Shown here: positions 22,236 to 35,268 of the stretch, one piece after another
Layout of the letters: each line of letters starts with the position of its first letter
Numbering within the stretch: position 1 is the stretch's first letter
Assembly: GCA_022414725.1 (NCBI GenBank)
Contig: CM039462.1
Coordinates: 115,089,613-115,153,612 of the forward strand
DNA: 64,000 nt
Reading direction: 5' to 3'
DNA from: Microglena sp. YARC
Taxonomy: Eukaryota; Chlorophyta; Chlorophyceae; Chlamydomonadales; Chlamydomonadaceae
The notes under the pieces: model-generated
Seen by the model: the letters and a program-made list of their open reading frames with translations, nothing else
Told to the model about the DNA's origin: nothing
Database searches by the model: none
Program-made: the position numbers and the translations under genes

Positions 22236-22430
22236 CAGGGTAATTCAAAGCGCGCGCTTTTGCGCTTTTGAGCGCTGACTTTTTGACCCCCTCTGCGCTT
22301 TTAAGCGCAGTTTTTTGCAACCCCTTGTGGGCGCTGCAAGCAATTTTTGCGCTTTTTGCACTGCAAAGCGCAGTTTTTTGTTTTCAAGTGCGCTAAAGCG
22401 CTGGCCAATTTGGCCTTTTGAAGTACCCTG
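22236..22430. mobile_element. hAT-type MITE, copy 3
   Basis: 195 bp, ends CAGGGTAATTC...GAAGTACCCTG, perfect 8-bp duplication CAAGACTC (22228-22235 and 22431-22438). Same internal GCGCTTTT motifs as copies 1 and 2. Confidence 0.9.
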
Positions 22431-23215
22431 CAAGACTCGCAATGTCTGCCAATAGACAAAGGATGCACAAACCTAAGAGCATGCGGTACAGTCACATATG
22501 CTGTACAGTCGATCGATGATGCTTGAGGCCGACCGCGCGCCCATTATATGATATCATATTGCCGATCCCTACATATTACACATTCTACTTGAATATTGCC
22601 TCGTGTGAGTTTCACGAGGCAAGAATCAAGTTTCATGAATCAAGTTTGGTGGATCAAGAATCAAGTGAAAGTTTCATGAATCGAGAATCAAGTGCGAGTT
22701 TCACGAATCACAGATCATCCATGCTTTTTCTTTTTAGCCTATTCCTATCACGGTTGGGCAAGTCTCTTTAGCCTATTTGGCCTACCCCTGGGCTGTTACA
22801 TAAATACACACATACATACATACATTCATCTGGCCGACAATCGTCTTGAGCTGCTTTATTCAGAAGGCGTCTTTCAGACGGCCTAATGGCAGTGTTTCAT
22901 TTTTCGACGACGCGTCGCCATTCCGTCGCCATTCCGTAGAATGCTACACCCCCCAGATATCGGGAAGCGCTGCCCCCGACCCCCCCAGGCTCCGCGCTTC
23001 GCGCTCCGCCATGCGATGGCTACGCAACTATCCTGAGATCTGGGTTGAGTAGCCCAAGTAGCTACTCAACCTGGACTACAGAAATTTGAAAAAAAACTGC
23101 CTAATGGGTGATCAGGCCAGCTCTGATTGTCTGAATAGGGGATAAAGCTCTTGTGCCCTTCCCCATGCCTAAGCTAACATTTTGTTGACAATCGAGCCTA
23201 CATCACCAGTCATTA
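22431..23215. repeat. Intergenic with GAATCAAGTTTCA repeats and a Rep-A copy
   Basis: 22605-22720 has degenerate repeats of GAATCAAGTTTCATG. 22725-22830 is a minus-sense Rep-A copy ending in CATA repeats. The remainder, including a GC-rich palindromic patch near 22970-23020, shows no gene. Confidence 0.55.
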
Positions 23216-23216
23216 A

Positions 23217-23428
23217 TAGTGATAACGCCTGGTGAGGCGTGGTATTAAGGGAACCCGTCGTACGCGGGCAGAGTACGGTCTACCACCTCAAGTGGACAAG
23301 CTACCATCGCGGTTGACAAGGACCTGCAACGCTCAGGGTGTCCGTAGGGGGAATCGAACCCCGACCCGCTTTGTTTCAGCGATTTGGTGTACCACTAGAC
23401 CAATCGTATCACTGAAATGGACTACCAG
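23217..23428 (-). mobile_element. tRNA-derived SINE, copy 3
   Basis: Minus-strand copy with a full head (CCACTAGACCA and GGGGAATCGAACCCC on the plus strand) and body. Flanks CAGTCATTAATAG and CCAGTAATTAG look like an imperfect target duplication. Confidence 0.75.
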
Positions 23429-24400
23429 TAATTAGACTTCACAAGTTGCCCTTGCCTCTGTCAAGGTGCGGGCACATTTGGAGTCCAGTACTACTAAGTG
23501 GCTGAAGCACAGTTATCAAGCATGATGAACTGTACACAATTAACTCAAACCGGAGCTCTCAATAGCTCTAGGAACAACCCAAACTGAAACCCATACAGAT
23601 CTCATTAAGGATAGTCTTTATCAGAAATCCCAGAAAGGGGGAAAACCAATACCCAAAACTATAAGAATTTATATTCCTTTTTTTATTTTTAGAAGCAACT
23701 AAACATCTGAACGGATCATGGGTGGAAGGGGGGGGGGGGGGGGAGAGGGGCCGTTCAACCTGATGGGGAGAAAACAGGGGGTCGGTTTTATGGTTAACAG
23801 ACGCCGCGCTCTGTGCCGACTCGCCATGCCGTATTGTGCGTAGCAGTACCCTACGAAGATACTCACGAAGCCACTGACAAGGTCTCACAAAAAAAACATC
23901 TTATCCAACCCAAACCTATCCATTACGAACCCATGCATGTAGGTGAGTTCCGCCAGAGAGCTCATAGCTTTGATTATGACTAGAGGATTTCCTTGGTAAA
24001 CAGGTGTGAGGTTATGGCAGGCCGTGAGTTTGCCATGACGAAGGTGGAAGCTGCGAAAGGAAATAAACTATTTGGTTACCTACTTTCCGTCGAGATTTCA
24101 CTGGGGGTCATTTCTCGGCTGTGCGGACAACAAACGCCTAGCTGAAGCGGTATCAGCTTGTCCATAATCACTAACACACACACACCACCACTACCACCAC
24201 CCTATAACAGCACAGAGCCCCACTCACACTCTCACACAACTCATTATGATTGGGTTGTCCCAACTTGTGTTTGTATGGAAAACTTTATTAAAATTGATAG
24301 AATTAGATGAGAAAAGCTGCACAGTGATGCTGAATGCATAGGGAGTCCAAATCACCCACTCCCATCCAATTCTGATTTCATCACGTTGTAGGGATGTTGG
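23429..24400. other. Intergenic
   Basis: A short repeat near 23455-23492 shared with 6848-6893, and a G run at 23727-23744. No gene seen. Confidence 0.45.
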
Positions 24401-24404
24401 ACTG

Positions 24405-25090
24405 TAGGGGGCTCAAACCTATGCGATGCGCGATTTCTGCAGATTCTTAAATTTCCCCAAGAAAACCGGTCAAATTGGCCGGTTAATCTGACTTCTTTCA
24501 CATGGAAGCAACGCGTGTTCGATTCCCGTTGGGGTCGGCTTACCTCGGAGGGCACTTTTTCGCGTACGGATCTCATTCTCAGGGTTGCGGACTGTAGTGT
24601 GGTCGCGGCGTTTTCATGTTTCGTTTCCCTCCTGTCCTGTGGACTCAATCTAGGGACCTGGAGCATGTGTACGTTATCCCCTTGGGAAATTCTCATCTCC
24701 GTGGCTCTCGCAGCTCATTGCATCAGCGCTTTGTGCTTGACAAGGAAATCTGCTGTTTCGCACTTGTACCTGCAGGTTGCGCAGTAGCAACTGCAGCCTC
24801 GGGAGTTGCTGCACCTGCCTCCATGGAACTTCGGGGAGTCATTGAGCTATTAATTATGTTCATTAGCCGTACAGGCCACCAAGGTGAATAATAATGCCAT
24901 GTCACGCTATATTGATTCTTGACCCCCAAAATATTAAATTGTACAGATAAGTAAGCACCTGCTTGTGCATGTGTCACCAAGGAGGCTGACACTTCTGCTT
25001 GACGAACATTACACCCCCCGGGCACCCTCCCCCCCCCCCCCCCCCCCTGGGCCGACCTCCAGGGGACCCGCCAGGGCACCCTACTATTTA
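24405..25090. repeat. Rep-B, copy 2
   Basis: Second copy of the 19360-20075 repeat, with box TGTTCGATTCCCG and the same 3' end GGGCCGACCTCCAGGGGAC. A C run (25030-25047) has been added near the end. Confidence 0.65.
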
Positions 25091-25630
25091 TACATTTTAA
25101 AATCCGTAGCAAGAGCCCTGCAGAGCTCACAATACACGCACTTGCTACCATCCTTGCATACATGGCTGGGTTAGTTGAGCAAATGGCCGAAACTCGACAG
25201 GAGGTAGGCCTACACGAAGGGTTGAGGTCAGCGTAGGTTGATCCGATAACGCCAGCGTTCTCCAACATCGAAGATCGAGCCCGTTCTACACACGGGCGCT
25301 CGGTCGCGAGGCTCCCTATTGGCTATGGCATCGGGTTACTTCACCATTCTACTAACCTATCTCGTTAGGAAAGAACTGGATACTCAATAGCATCCCTATA
25401 TCCTCTCTACAGGCGAGCAAGCACACGTTGCAGGCCAGATCAGGTATGAGGCCAACGGCCAACGTCCGCAGGAGAGATGGAAAGAAAGAAACGATGCAGG
25501 AGTAACTCGCCCCGCCCGTAGGTACAACGACCTCGGAAAGTACCTAGAGCTCCCGACCTCGGAACTGTAGACCGGGACGGGAGGATTGCATGGAATCTCG
25601 CAAGCCTGCTAAGGGAGATGCCCCCCCCCC

Positions 25631-25661
<31 letters not shown>

Positions 25662-25789
25662 ACACACACACTCCCCCCCCCACACACACACACCACCACC
25701 ACCACCACCACCAAGACACACACACACCCAATTGACACCATGCCTCACCTGATGCCAAACCTCCTCACCCCATCCCACCCTTCCAACAG
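25091..25789. other. Intergenic / 5' side of helicase gene
   Basis: No exon found upstream of 25790. C run and (CA)n with (CCA)n at 25621-25730, immediately before the first helicase exon. The true 5' end of the helicase gene is not located and may lie here or further left. Confidence 0.4.
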
Positions 25790-26070
25790 CATGCAACACA
25801 AGATCTTCTCGTGCTGGCAGCAACTGGTTGCCTCAGAGCTTCTATCTGACAATGACTGTCTACAGCCTTGTATGAAGCCAGGCTCTGATGCCATTGAGAA
25901 AGTGTGTAGTGCCTATGCTGAGCTGTGTGGGGCTGAGAAGCAGCTGCCGGACAGCTACCTCCACCAGGACAAGCTTGCTACAGCCCTAGACATGGCGATG
26001 CCATTGGTATCGGAGCCATCCCGAAGAAAGCTGTTCTTTGTGCTTTGCAGTTTGGTCTCGGCTCCTCCAG
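25790..26070 (+). CDS. Helicase gene exon: helical N-terminal region
   Basis: Between TTCCAACAG and donor GTGGGT. 93 open codons, KIFSCWQQLVASELL, later YLHQDKLATALDMAMPLV and RRKLFFVLCSLVSAPP. It is alpha-helical in character, with regularly spaced Leu/Ala, as in an N-terminal death-fold or helical domain, but no family match is claimed. It ends in phase 1. Confidence 0.6.
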
Positions 26071-28892
26071 GTGGGTAGGTGGGCAAGTCGGTTGGTAGGT
26101 AAGTTGGTTGGTGGGTGGTATCAGCTCCTCCAGGTGAATAGGTGTGAAGATAGCCAGATAGGTAGGTTGGCAAGTCGGTTGGTGGGTAGGTGTGAAGGTG
26201 GATCGGAGGCTTGATGGGTAGGGCGGGTAGGGGGGGGGGAGTTGGTTGGTGGTTGGTCTCAGCTCCTCCAGGTGAGTAGGTTTGTTGGTTGGTGGGTAAG
26301 TTGGTTTCTGGGTGGTCTCAGCTCCTCCAATTCAAATTACTCTTGGCCAATACAGGCACATTCTCTCCCCGCGCATTGCAAACATGTCACCACTAAATGA
26401 GTTGTGCATGAAGAACCCCAACCCTCCCTGGCAGCACCCACCACCTGCACCCTCCCTCTCTTCAAGACCTCCGACCCCCCTACCCACCACCCACCAGCAG
26501 ACTTGCCCCCTACCCTCCTACCTACCCACCCACCCACTAGCAGACTTGCCCCTAACCCCCCTACCCACCCACCCACCCACTGGCAGACTTGCCCCCCTAC
26601 CCCCCTACCCACCCACCACCCACCAACAGACTTGCCCCCCCTACCCACCTGCCCACCCACCCACTCACTGACTTACCATCCTGCTTGACCTCCTACACCC
26701 CAGCACTCCCCACCTGCGACCTCCCTCTTTTTAAGACCCTCCTTTTATGGGATTTTGTTTTCCGTTATATATAGCTTTCGCTACTTTTGACCATATTTTG
26801 GCCCGAATAGCTGCCATAAAGAACCCAAATCTATGGCCCTACATGGCCCTAAAAAGCTATAACAACTACAAGGATGCTGTCCCTGGAGGAGGCTAAACCC
26901 ATTTGATATTGTTTTGGGTGATACCTATCATTTGATGCTTAAACCTGGAGCAGGTCGTATACACATTTTTGGTAAAGCTATAAAAAACCCACTTTCTGAA
27001 CTGAAAAAAACCCTGCTCCTACAATGTCCCCTCTTTATCTGGTACCTTCACCTTAACATCCACCATAACGTCCACCTTAAAATTTCAGATTTCAAATTTC
27101 AAATTTAAATTCCTATCATCTGTTGAGACGCATTCTTTCTCCACACGTCCCAGAAACGGCACCACTGCACGAGATACGCATGATGAGCCCGTACTCTCCC
27201 AGGCAGCACCCACCACCTGCACCCTCCCTATCTTCAAGACCCCCTACCCACCCACCTACCCACCGACTTACCGCCCTGCTTGCACTCCTACCCCCCAGCA
27301 CCCCCCACCTGCGACCTCCATGACTTGACGAGCCCCATTCCTCCCAGGCATCACCCACCTTCAAAATAAGGGATATCGAATCAGTTAAAGTTAGTTGAAA
27401 TCAGTTTAAGTCAAAATCAAAAAGGATGTTAAGATCAGTTAAATCAAAATCTGTTGAAGTTTAAGACAAATAGCTATCAATCAAAATCATGAAATTTCAA
27501 AATTCCCCAATATAGTTTTAAAAATTGACCCCACCTGCACCCTCCCTCTCACCGAGACCCTCCTCCCCTTTTGCCTCTTGATCGGTTGCATTCACATTCA
27601 AATTCAAATAAAAAATCAAATCCCTATCATCTGTAAAGACACATTCTTTCTCCACTTGTTGCAGAAACAGCACCTCTCAATGAGATGCGCATGACGAGCC
27701 CCATCCCTCCCAGGCAGCACCCCCCACGTGCACCCTCCCTCCCTTCGATACCCTCCTCCTCTGTTGCCTCTTAATCGGGTAAATTCAAATTCACATTCAA
27801 ATTCAAATTCAAATTCAAATACGAATTCCTATCGTTTGTAAAGACGCATTCTTCCCCAAGCGTTGCAGAAACGGCACCTCTGAATGAGATGCGTATGACG
27901 AGCCCTGTATATATTTGCATTGATTGCTATCCATTTATTCTGTATATATTTGCATTGATTGCTATCCATTTATTCTGTATATATTTGCATTGATTGCTAT
28001 CCATTTATTCTGTATATATTTGCATTGATTGCTATCCATGTATTCTGTATATAATTGCATTGATTGCTATTCATTTATCCCTTTATATGATTGCATTTAT
28101 TGCTATTCATTTATTTTACCACGATCATTTATACCTTATACTTTGTCAGTGATTACTATTCATTTAGTCTAATATGGCAACCCCGCAGACGTTAACCAAA
28201 AAACTAACACACGACTTGCTTGCAGGCGCTTGCTTGACGAGAATCCCACAAGCAAGATCGTAATGCTGGTGCCCACAGTTATTCTCACCATCCAACAAGC
28301 TATCTACTTCAAGAACTCTGTTCTGGGTTCCACGATCCGGAATTTCGCAGTTGACCACTTCAGCTCAGAGAATCCACTGACATCAGAAAACTGGGAAGCT
28401 GAGCTGAGCCTGGCCGTGGGGTCATTGTTTGTTGTTGTTGGGGACGTCTTCAAAAATCTGTTGAATGCTGGTGAGTTTTTTTTTAAGTTGTGCGGGAGGA
28501 GAAAAAAAGATAGGTCACGCCATGCCTAAAAAACCTGGGGAGGGCTGACCCCTCCCCCCCCTTAAATATAAATAACCCTTTTTTGAAAAACTTAGATATG
28601 GATTCTGGGGTTTACAGTATGGCGCACATAATGGCATCCTCGGAATTCCCACATACGTAGGGATTGTGTGGTAGTCAAAAATCAGTTGTTGGTTGTTGTA
28701 GGGGACGTCTTCAAAAACCTGTTGGCTGCCGGTGATTTCGTTTTCTTTTTTTCTTTTGAAGTTGTGAAAGGATTTTCACCCCAGGAGGTAGGTCTCCTGA
28801 CTGAAATCAGCGACACCGAGGATTCAGTTCTAATTGCGTTGCCACTATTACAACAGAGTAGGAGCACTTAGGTATGTATGTATGTATGTATG

Positions 28893-28926
<34 letters not shown>

Positions 28927-28954
28927 TGTATGTATGTATGTATGTATGTATGTA

Positions 28955-28989
<35 letters not shown>

Positions 28990-30198
28990 ATGTATGTATG
29001 TATGTATGTATGTATGTATGTATGTATGTATGTATGTCTGTATGTATGTATGTATGTATGTATGTATGTATGTCTGTATGTATGTATGTATGTATGTATG
29101 TATGTATGTATGTATGTATGTATGTATGTATGTATGTATGTATGTATGTATGTATGTATGTATGTATGTATGTATGTATGTATGTATGTATGTATGTATG
29201 TATGTATGTATGTATGTATGTATGTATGTATGTATGTATGTATGTATGTATGTATGTGGTTGTACGTATGTGTGTATGTGTGTATCATACCGTTCAGGGG
29301 GCAGCCAATTAGGCTGAAGGGACTTTCCCAGCCACAAATAATTAGGGACCGGCATTTCATATGATGTTGACCAAAGGCGAGTATGATATCACATAATATC
29401 ATACAAAGTGCATCATATGATTTTGTATATAAATGGTCGCTTTAGCCTAGTCAGACTGCCAGCATCATATGATATCATTTGATGTCATCATATAATATGA
29501 TATCTTTTGTCGTTCTCAACAAATAATGCTGAGTGCTGATGAGTGATGTTTTAATGCTTGTAGGTTGTACTTGAAGGTGGAGCTGCCAGGCAGGCACTTG
29601 TGCCTTATGTACACAACCATATACAACCATACACAACCATGTACAAACATAAACAACCATAAACAACCATATACAACCATATACAACCACATACAGACAT
29701 ACACAACCACATACAAACAGACACAACCATATACAGGCACATACAAACATACACAACCATGTACAACCACATACAACCATACACAACCATAAGCAACCAC
29801 ATACACACATACACAATCATATACAACCATATACAACCACGTACAAACATACACGACATATACAACCATAAACAACTACACACAACCATATAAAACAATA
29901 CACAACCATTCACAACCATACACAACCACATTCAACCATACACAACTACATACAACCATACACAACTACATGCAACCATATACAGCCATACACAACCATA
30001 CACAGCCAAACACAACCATACACAACCATACACAGCCATACACATATATATACACAAACATACACAGCCATACACATATTTTGGCGTTTACACTTTTATT
30101 TTGGCACATACACAGCCATACACAGCCATACACAGCCATACACATATATACACACGAACATACACAGCCATACATACATATATATTACATATATATAT

Positions 30199-30232
<34 letters not shown>

Positions 30233-33200
30233 GTAATATATATGGATGTATAGCGGGTATTTAGTGCATTGAACCAGAGGTGGCGGGGGGGGGGGGGGGG
30301 AGGGGGGGGGGGGGGGGGGGTACCCAACAGCGATAGGCATTACCACATCACCTGTGGGAACACTGTTTTTTTCTGTCGCCATGCAGCGATGCATGGGTCT
30401 GGCTAAAATAGTCATCGGGTGCACTTTAAACTGAAACAACAGATAAGCTGTATTTTTTGGCAAAGCCCCCCCTTCTGGGGGGCGGGAGCCCCCAGGGTCA
30501 CCCGTTGTCTGTTTGACTGACCGACGACCGAGACAAAGCCTGACACGTCAGCCAACGGTCTCGAAACTAACTGGCTTTGGTCCGCTTGATTCTGTTGCCA
30601 ACACTTTCCACAAATTGTCCGCGTCGCTTGCGACCCTGCCTAGGACTTGTCCGTCGCTGCATGGCGACGCATTGGTCTGGCTAAACTAGTCAGAAATGCC
30701 TCCCCAAGGGGGTTCGGGGGTCAGCGCGTCGCACTATAGTCGCACTGAGTTGCTTCATTTGCAACGCGTCGCACACAGAAAACACAGTGTTGCAGTGCGT
30801 CGCACACAGAAAAAACAGTGTAAGTTATTGCTGCACTTTGAGGAGAGGCTACTTGAAAGAAACAGTGGTCCCTGATTTCCAGGAGGGGCTACTTGAAAGA
30901 AACACTTGATGATCTAGTCCCTGATTTCCAGGTGGGGCTATTTGAAAGAAACACTTGCTGCAGTGGTCCCTGGCAAATCATAAACTTGAACTTAAACTTG
31001 AACTTGGTAACATAGCTTCAGCCAGCAATTTACCCCCTTTCAGTGATGTACATTGGTCTGGTGGTAGACCAAATTGCTTGAGGACGAAGAGTCGGGGGTT
31101 CGATTCCCCCTACGGTCGCTCTTAGCGTCGCAGGTCGTTGTCAACCGCGATGGTAGCTTGTCCATTTGAGATAGAAGACCGCTCTCTACCCGCGTACGAC
31201 AGATTCCCTTAACACCACGCCCCACCAGGTGTTATCATTATCAGCCAGCAATTTGGCTGCTCCCCATTTTTTAAACCCTAAACCCAAAACCCTAAACCCT
31301 CAAATAAACAGCATTTGTCCCATGTGCACAGGTTTACCACATCCACAAAGATGCTGACGAGAGTCTAGAAAAGCACCTCCCACAACCTCAGCAGAAAACA
31401 CCTGGGAGTGAGCGGCGCCAATTGGACCAGGTGGGTTGGTTGTCAAGTCGGTTGGTGGGTAGATGTGAAGGTGGGTAGGTGGCTTGGTGGGTAGGGTGGG
31501 TCCGTGGGTCGGTGGGTTGGTGGGTAGGGTGGGTAGGTGGTTGGCGGGTGGTCTCAGCTTCTCCAGGTGGGTTGGCGGGTGGGTAGGTGGGTGGGTGGGC
31601 AGGTGGGGTAGGTGGTTGGCGGGTGGTCTCAGCTTCTCCAGGTTGGTTCGTGGGTTGGCGGGTGGGTAGGTGGGTGGGTGGGCAGGTGGGTAGGTGGTTG
31701 GCGGGTGGTCTCAGCTTCTCCAGGTGGGTTGGTGGGTTGGCGGGTGGGTAGGTGGGTGGGTGGGCAGGTGGGTAGGTGGTTGGCGGGTGGTCTCAGCTAC
31801 TCCAGGTGGGTTGGCGGGTGGGTAGGTGGGTGGGTAGGTGGGTAGGTGGTTGGCGGGTGGTCTCAGCTTCTCCAGGTGGGTTGGTGGGTTGGCGGGTGGG
31901 TAGGTGGGTGGGTAGGTGGGTAGGTGGTTGGCGGGTGGTCTCAGCTTCTCCAGGTGGGTTGGTGGGTTGGTGGGTGGGTAGGTGGGTGGGTGGGCAGGTG
32001 GGTAGGTGGTTGGCGGGTGGTCTCAGCTACTCCAGGTGGGTTGGCGGGTGGGTAGGTGGGTGGGTAGGTGGGTAGGTGGTTGGCGGGTGGTCTCAGCTTC
32101 TCCAGGTGGGTTGGTGGGTTGGCGGGTGGGGTAGGTGGGTGGGTGGGCAGGTGGGTTGGTGGGTGGCAGGTGGTCTCAGCTTCTCCAGGTGGGTTGGTGG
32201 GTTGGCGGGTGGGTAGGTGGGTGGGTGGGCAGGTGGGTTGTTGTAAAGGTAGGTAGGTGGGTGGGTGGGTGGGTAGGTGTAAAGGTAGGTAGGTGGGTGG
32301 GTGGGCAGGTGGGTAGGTGTAAAGGTAGGTAGGTGGGTGGGTGGGCAGGTGGGTAGGTGTAAAGGTAGGTAGGTGGGTGAGTGGGCAGGCGGGTAGGTGT
32401 AAAGGTAGGTAGGTGGTTGGGTGGGCAGGTGGGTAGGTGTAAAGCTAGTTAGGTGGGTGGGTGGGCAGGTTGGTAGGTTGTAAAGGTAGGTACGTGGGTG
32501 GGTGGGCAGGTGGGTAGGTGTAAAGGTAGGTAGGTGGGTGGGTGGGCAGGTTGGTAGGTACAAAGGTAGGTAGGTGGGTGGGTGGGCAGGTGGGTAGGTG
32601 TAAAGGTAGGTAGGTGGGTGGGTGGGCAGGTGGGTAGGTGTAAAGGTAGGTAGGTGGTGGGTGGGCAGGTGGGTAGGTGTAAAGGTAGGTAGGTGGGTGG
32701 GTGGGCAGGTGGGTAGGTGTAGAGGTAGGTAGGTGGGTGGGTGGGCAGGTGGGTTGGTGTAAAGGTAGGTGGGTGGGTGGGCAGGTGGGTAGGTGTAAAG
32801 GTAGGTAGGTGGGTGGGTGGGCAGGTGGGTAGGTGTAAAGGTAGGTAGGTGGGTTGGTGTAAAGGTAGGTAGGTGGGTGGGTGGGCAGGTGGGTAGGTGT
32901 AAAGGTAGGTAGGTGGGTGGGTGGGCAGGTGGGTAGGTGTAAAGGTAGGTACGTGGGTGGGTGGGCAGGTGGGTAGGTGTAAAGGTAGGTAGGTGGGTGG
33001 GTGGGCAGGTGGGTTGGTGTAAAGGTAGGTAGGTGGGTGGGTGGGCAGGTGGGTAGGTGTAAAGGTAGGTGGGTGGGTGGGTGGGCAGGTGGGTGGGTGG
33101 GTGGGTAGGTGGGTGGGTGGGCAGGTGGGTTTGTGGGTTGGTCGACAGGCGAGCAGGTGGGTACGTGTAAAGGTAGGTAGGTGAGTGGGTGGGCAGGGTG

Positions 33201-35222
33201 GGTGGGTGGGTGGGTAGGTGGGTGGGTGGGCAGGTGGGTTTGTGGGTTGGTCGACAGGCGAGCAGGTGGGTAGGTGTAAAGGTTAGTAGGTGGATTGTTT
33301 GATTGGTGGGTAGATGTGAAGTAGGTCGGTGGGTGGGTGGGCAAGTGGGTAGTTGGGTAGGTGTGAATGTAGGTTGGTGTGTGGTTGGGAAGGTGGGTAG
33401 ATGTGAAGGTAGGTCGGTGGGTGGGTGGGCAGGTGGGTTGGTGGGTAGGGGTGTAGGATGGGATCAGACAAAAATTGAGAGTGAGCGGCCCAATAAGGAC
33501 CTGGTGGGCAGGTGGGAGGTGGGAGGTGATTTTGTATGATTTATGAAAGGAATTTCACCCCAGGAGGTGGGTCTCCCGGCACAGACCAGCTGCACCGAGG
33601 ATTCAGTTTGAATGGTGTTGGTGGTGTTGGTGGGTGATGGGGTGAAGGCCGGTGGGAGTGCAATACTAGGTCTTGATTATTTGAGGTTGGGCAAGTATAT
33701 TTAGCTCTATAGACTACCCCCTGGACTGTACCACTCATATATACGGGTCAGCATAAGAGTTAACTGTTTGTTTGTTTGTTTGTTTGTTTGTTTGTTTGTT
33801 TGTTTGTTTGGTCGATTTCAACCTTGGCAAAAATCGAAAATAGCTCATTAAATCATAAACATTGCTCAACTTTTGACGTGTTGCACGAAAAGAACAGTGC
33901 CAAGGTAATGGATTTCATCCAAATATATAATTGAACTAAATCGGCCAGAATCTTACCCCCTGGACTGTACCACACATATATACGGACCAGTAACAGAGTT
34001 GACGTTTTCTTTTATTTTCTGTTTGTTACAGTCTAGGGGGTAACCAATTAGGCTATCAATATTCGGGCCCTTTACCGACTCCATTACAGAAGTTTTACAG
34101 TGGGTTTACAGGGGTAAACGCTGTAAACGCTCTGTAAACCTGTACTATACTCTATTTACAGATTAGGATAGTAAGCAACCAATTAGGCTAAGTCACCAAT
34201 TAGTATTTAGTCTAGGAAGTAACCAATTAGTTAGTGTGTGCGCTCTTGTGTGTGTGCGTGTGTGTGCATGCCCATGTGTGTGTATAAATGTGCACCCATG
34301 TGTGTGGCCAATGCGCACACCTCAGGGCCTCGCGCCAGATTGTGTGTGTGTGTGTGCGCCCTCCTTCGTGTGTGTGTGTGTGTGTGTATATATAAATGTG
34401 CATGCATGTTAGCTTAAGAGACTTGCCTGACCTTGATTTATCAAAACAGTCAGGAGTGGCCCAGGCCTCCAAATTTTCAGTCAGGCCTGAATCCTCCGGG
34501 TCGCTGGTTTGTGTCGGGAGACCCACCTCCTGGGGTGAAAGTCCTTTCACAACTAAACAAACAAAAAAAGGCCGATCAATTTTTGTCTTTTGAGAAAGGG
34601 GCTACAATGGCATGATTCATAGCTACGTTTTGACCCATCTTGCAGGTCATTCTGAGCACCTCATTTGGGGTGGGGTGGGGTGGGGGGGATCAGCCCTCCT
34701 CAGTTGTTTTACTATCTTTTTACTCAGACCTCCAAATGGCATTCTGAGACCACCATTGAGATTATGTTACAAGAGCATTTCATTAGCACCGCTTAAGTCC
34801 CAGGGGGTTGTATGGGTGGGCGTATAGGTGGGTGAATGTGTGGATAATGTGGGTGGGTATGGGTGAGTGAATGGGTGGTATTTATGGGTGTATGGGTGGG
34901 TCAATGGGTGAGTATGGGTGGTATGGATGGGTATGTGTGGGTGAATGGGTGCGTATTTTGACTACCACACAATCCCTGTTTGGGAATTCTGAGGATGCCA
35001 TTATATGCTCAGTAGTGTACAGACCCAGAATCTACATATATTTTCAAGTCGTGCCTCTTATTTCTAGTTAAGAAGGAGGGAGGGAGGGGAGGGGGGGGGG
35101 GGGGGGGGGGGGGGGGTCAGCCCTCCTCATGCTTTGTAGGCGTGGGGCAGGCGTGGGGGGAATTTCTTTTACTCCTGAAATAGTTATGATAGATTATGTT
35201 GCCGCTGTATATATTATATCGG

Positions 35223-35268
<46 letters not shown>

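Noticed and set aside
28834..29402. Long open frames on both strands (up to 184 codons)
   Set aside because: They are translations of the (TATG)n microsatellite; a 4-bp repeat without stop is open in three frames per strand.
32445..33344. 300-codon minus-strand Thr/Pro/Tyr-rich frame
   Set aside because: Reverse reading of the GTGGGTAGG minisatellite, no non-repeat part.
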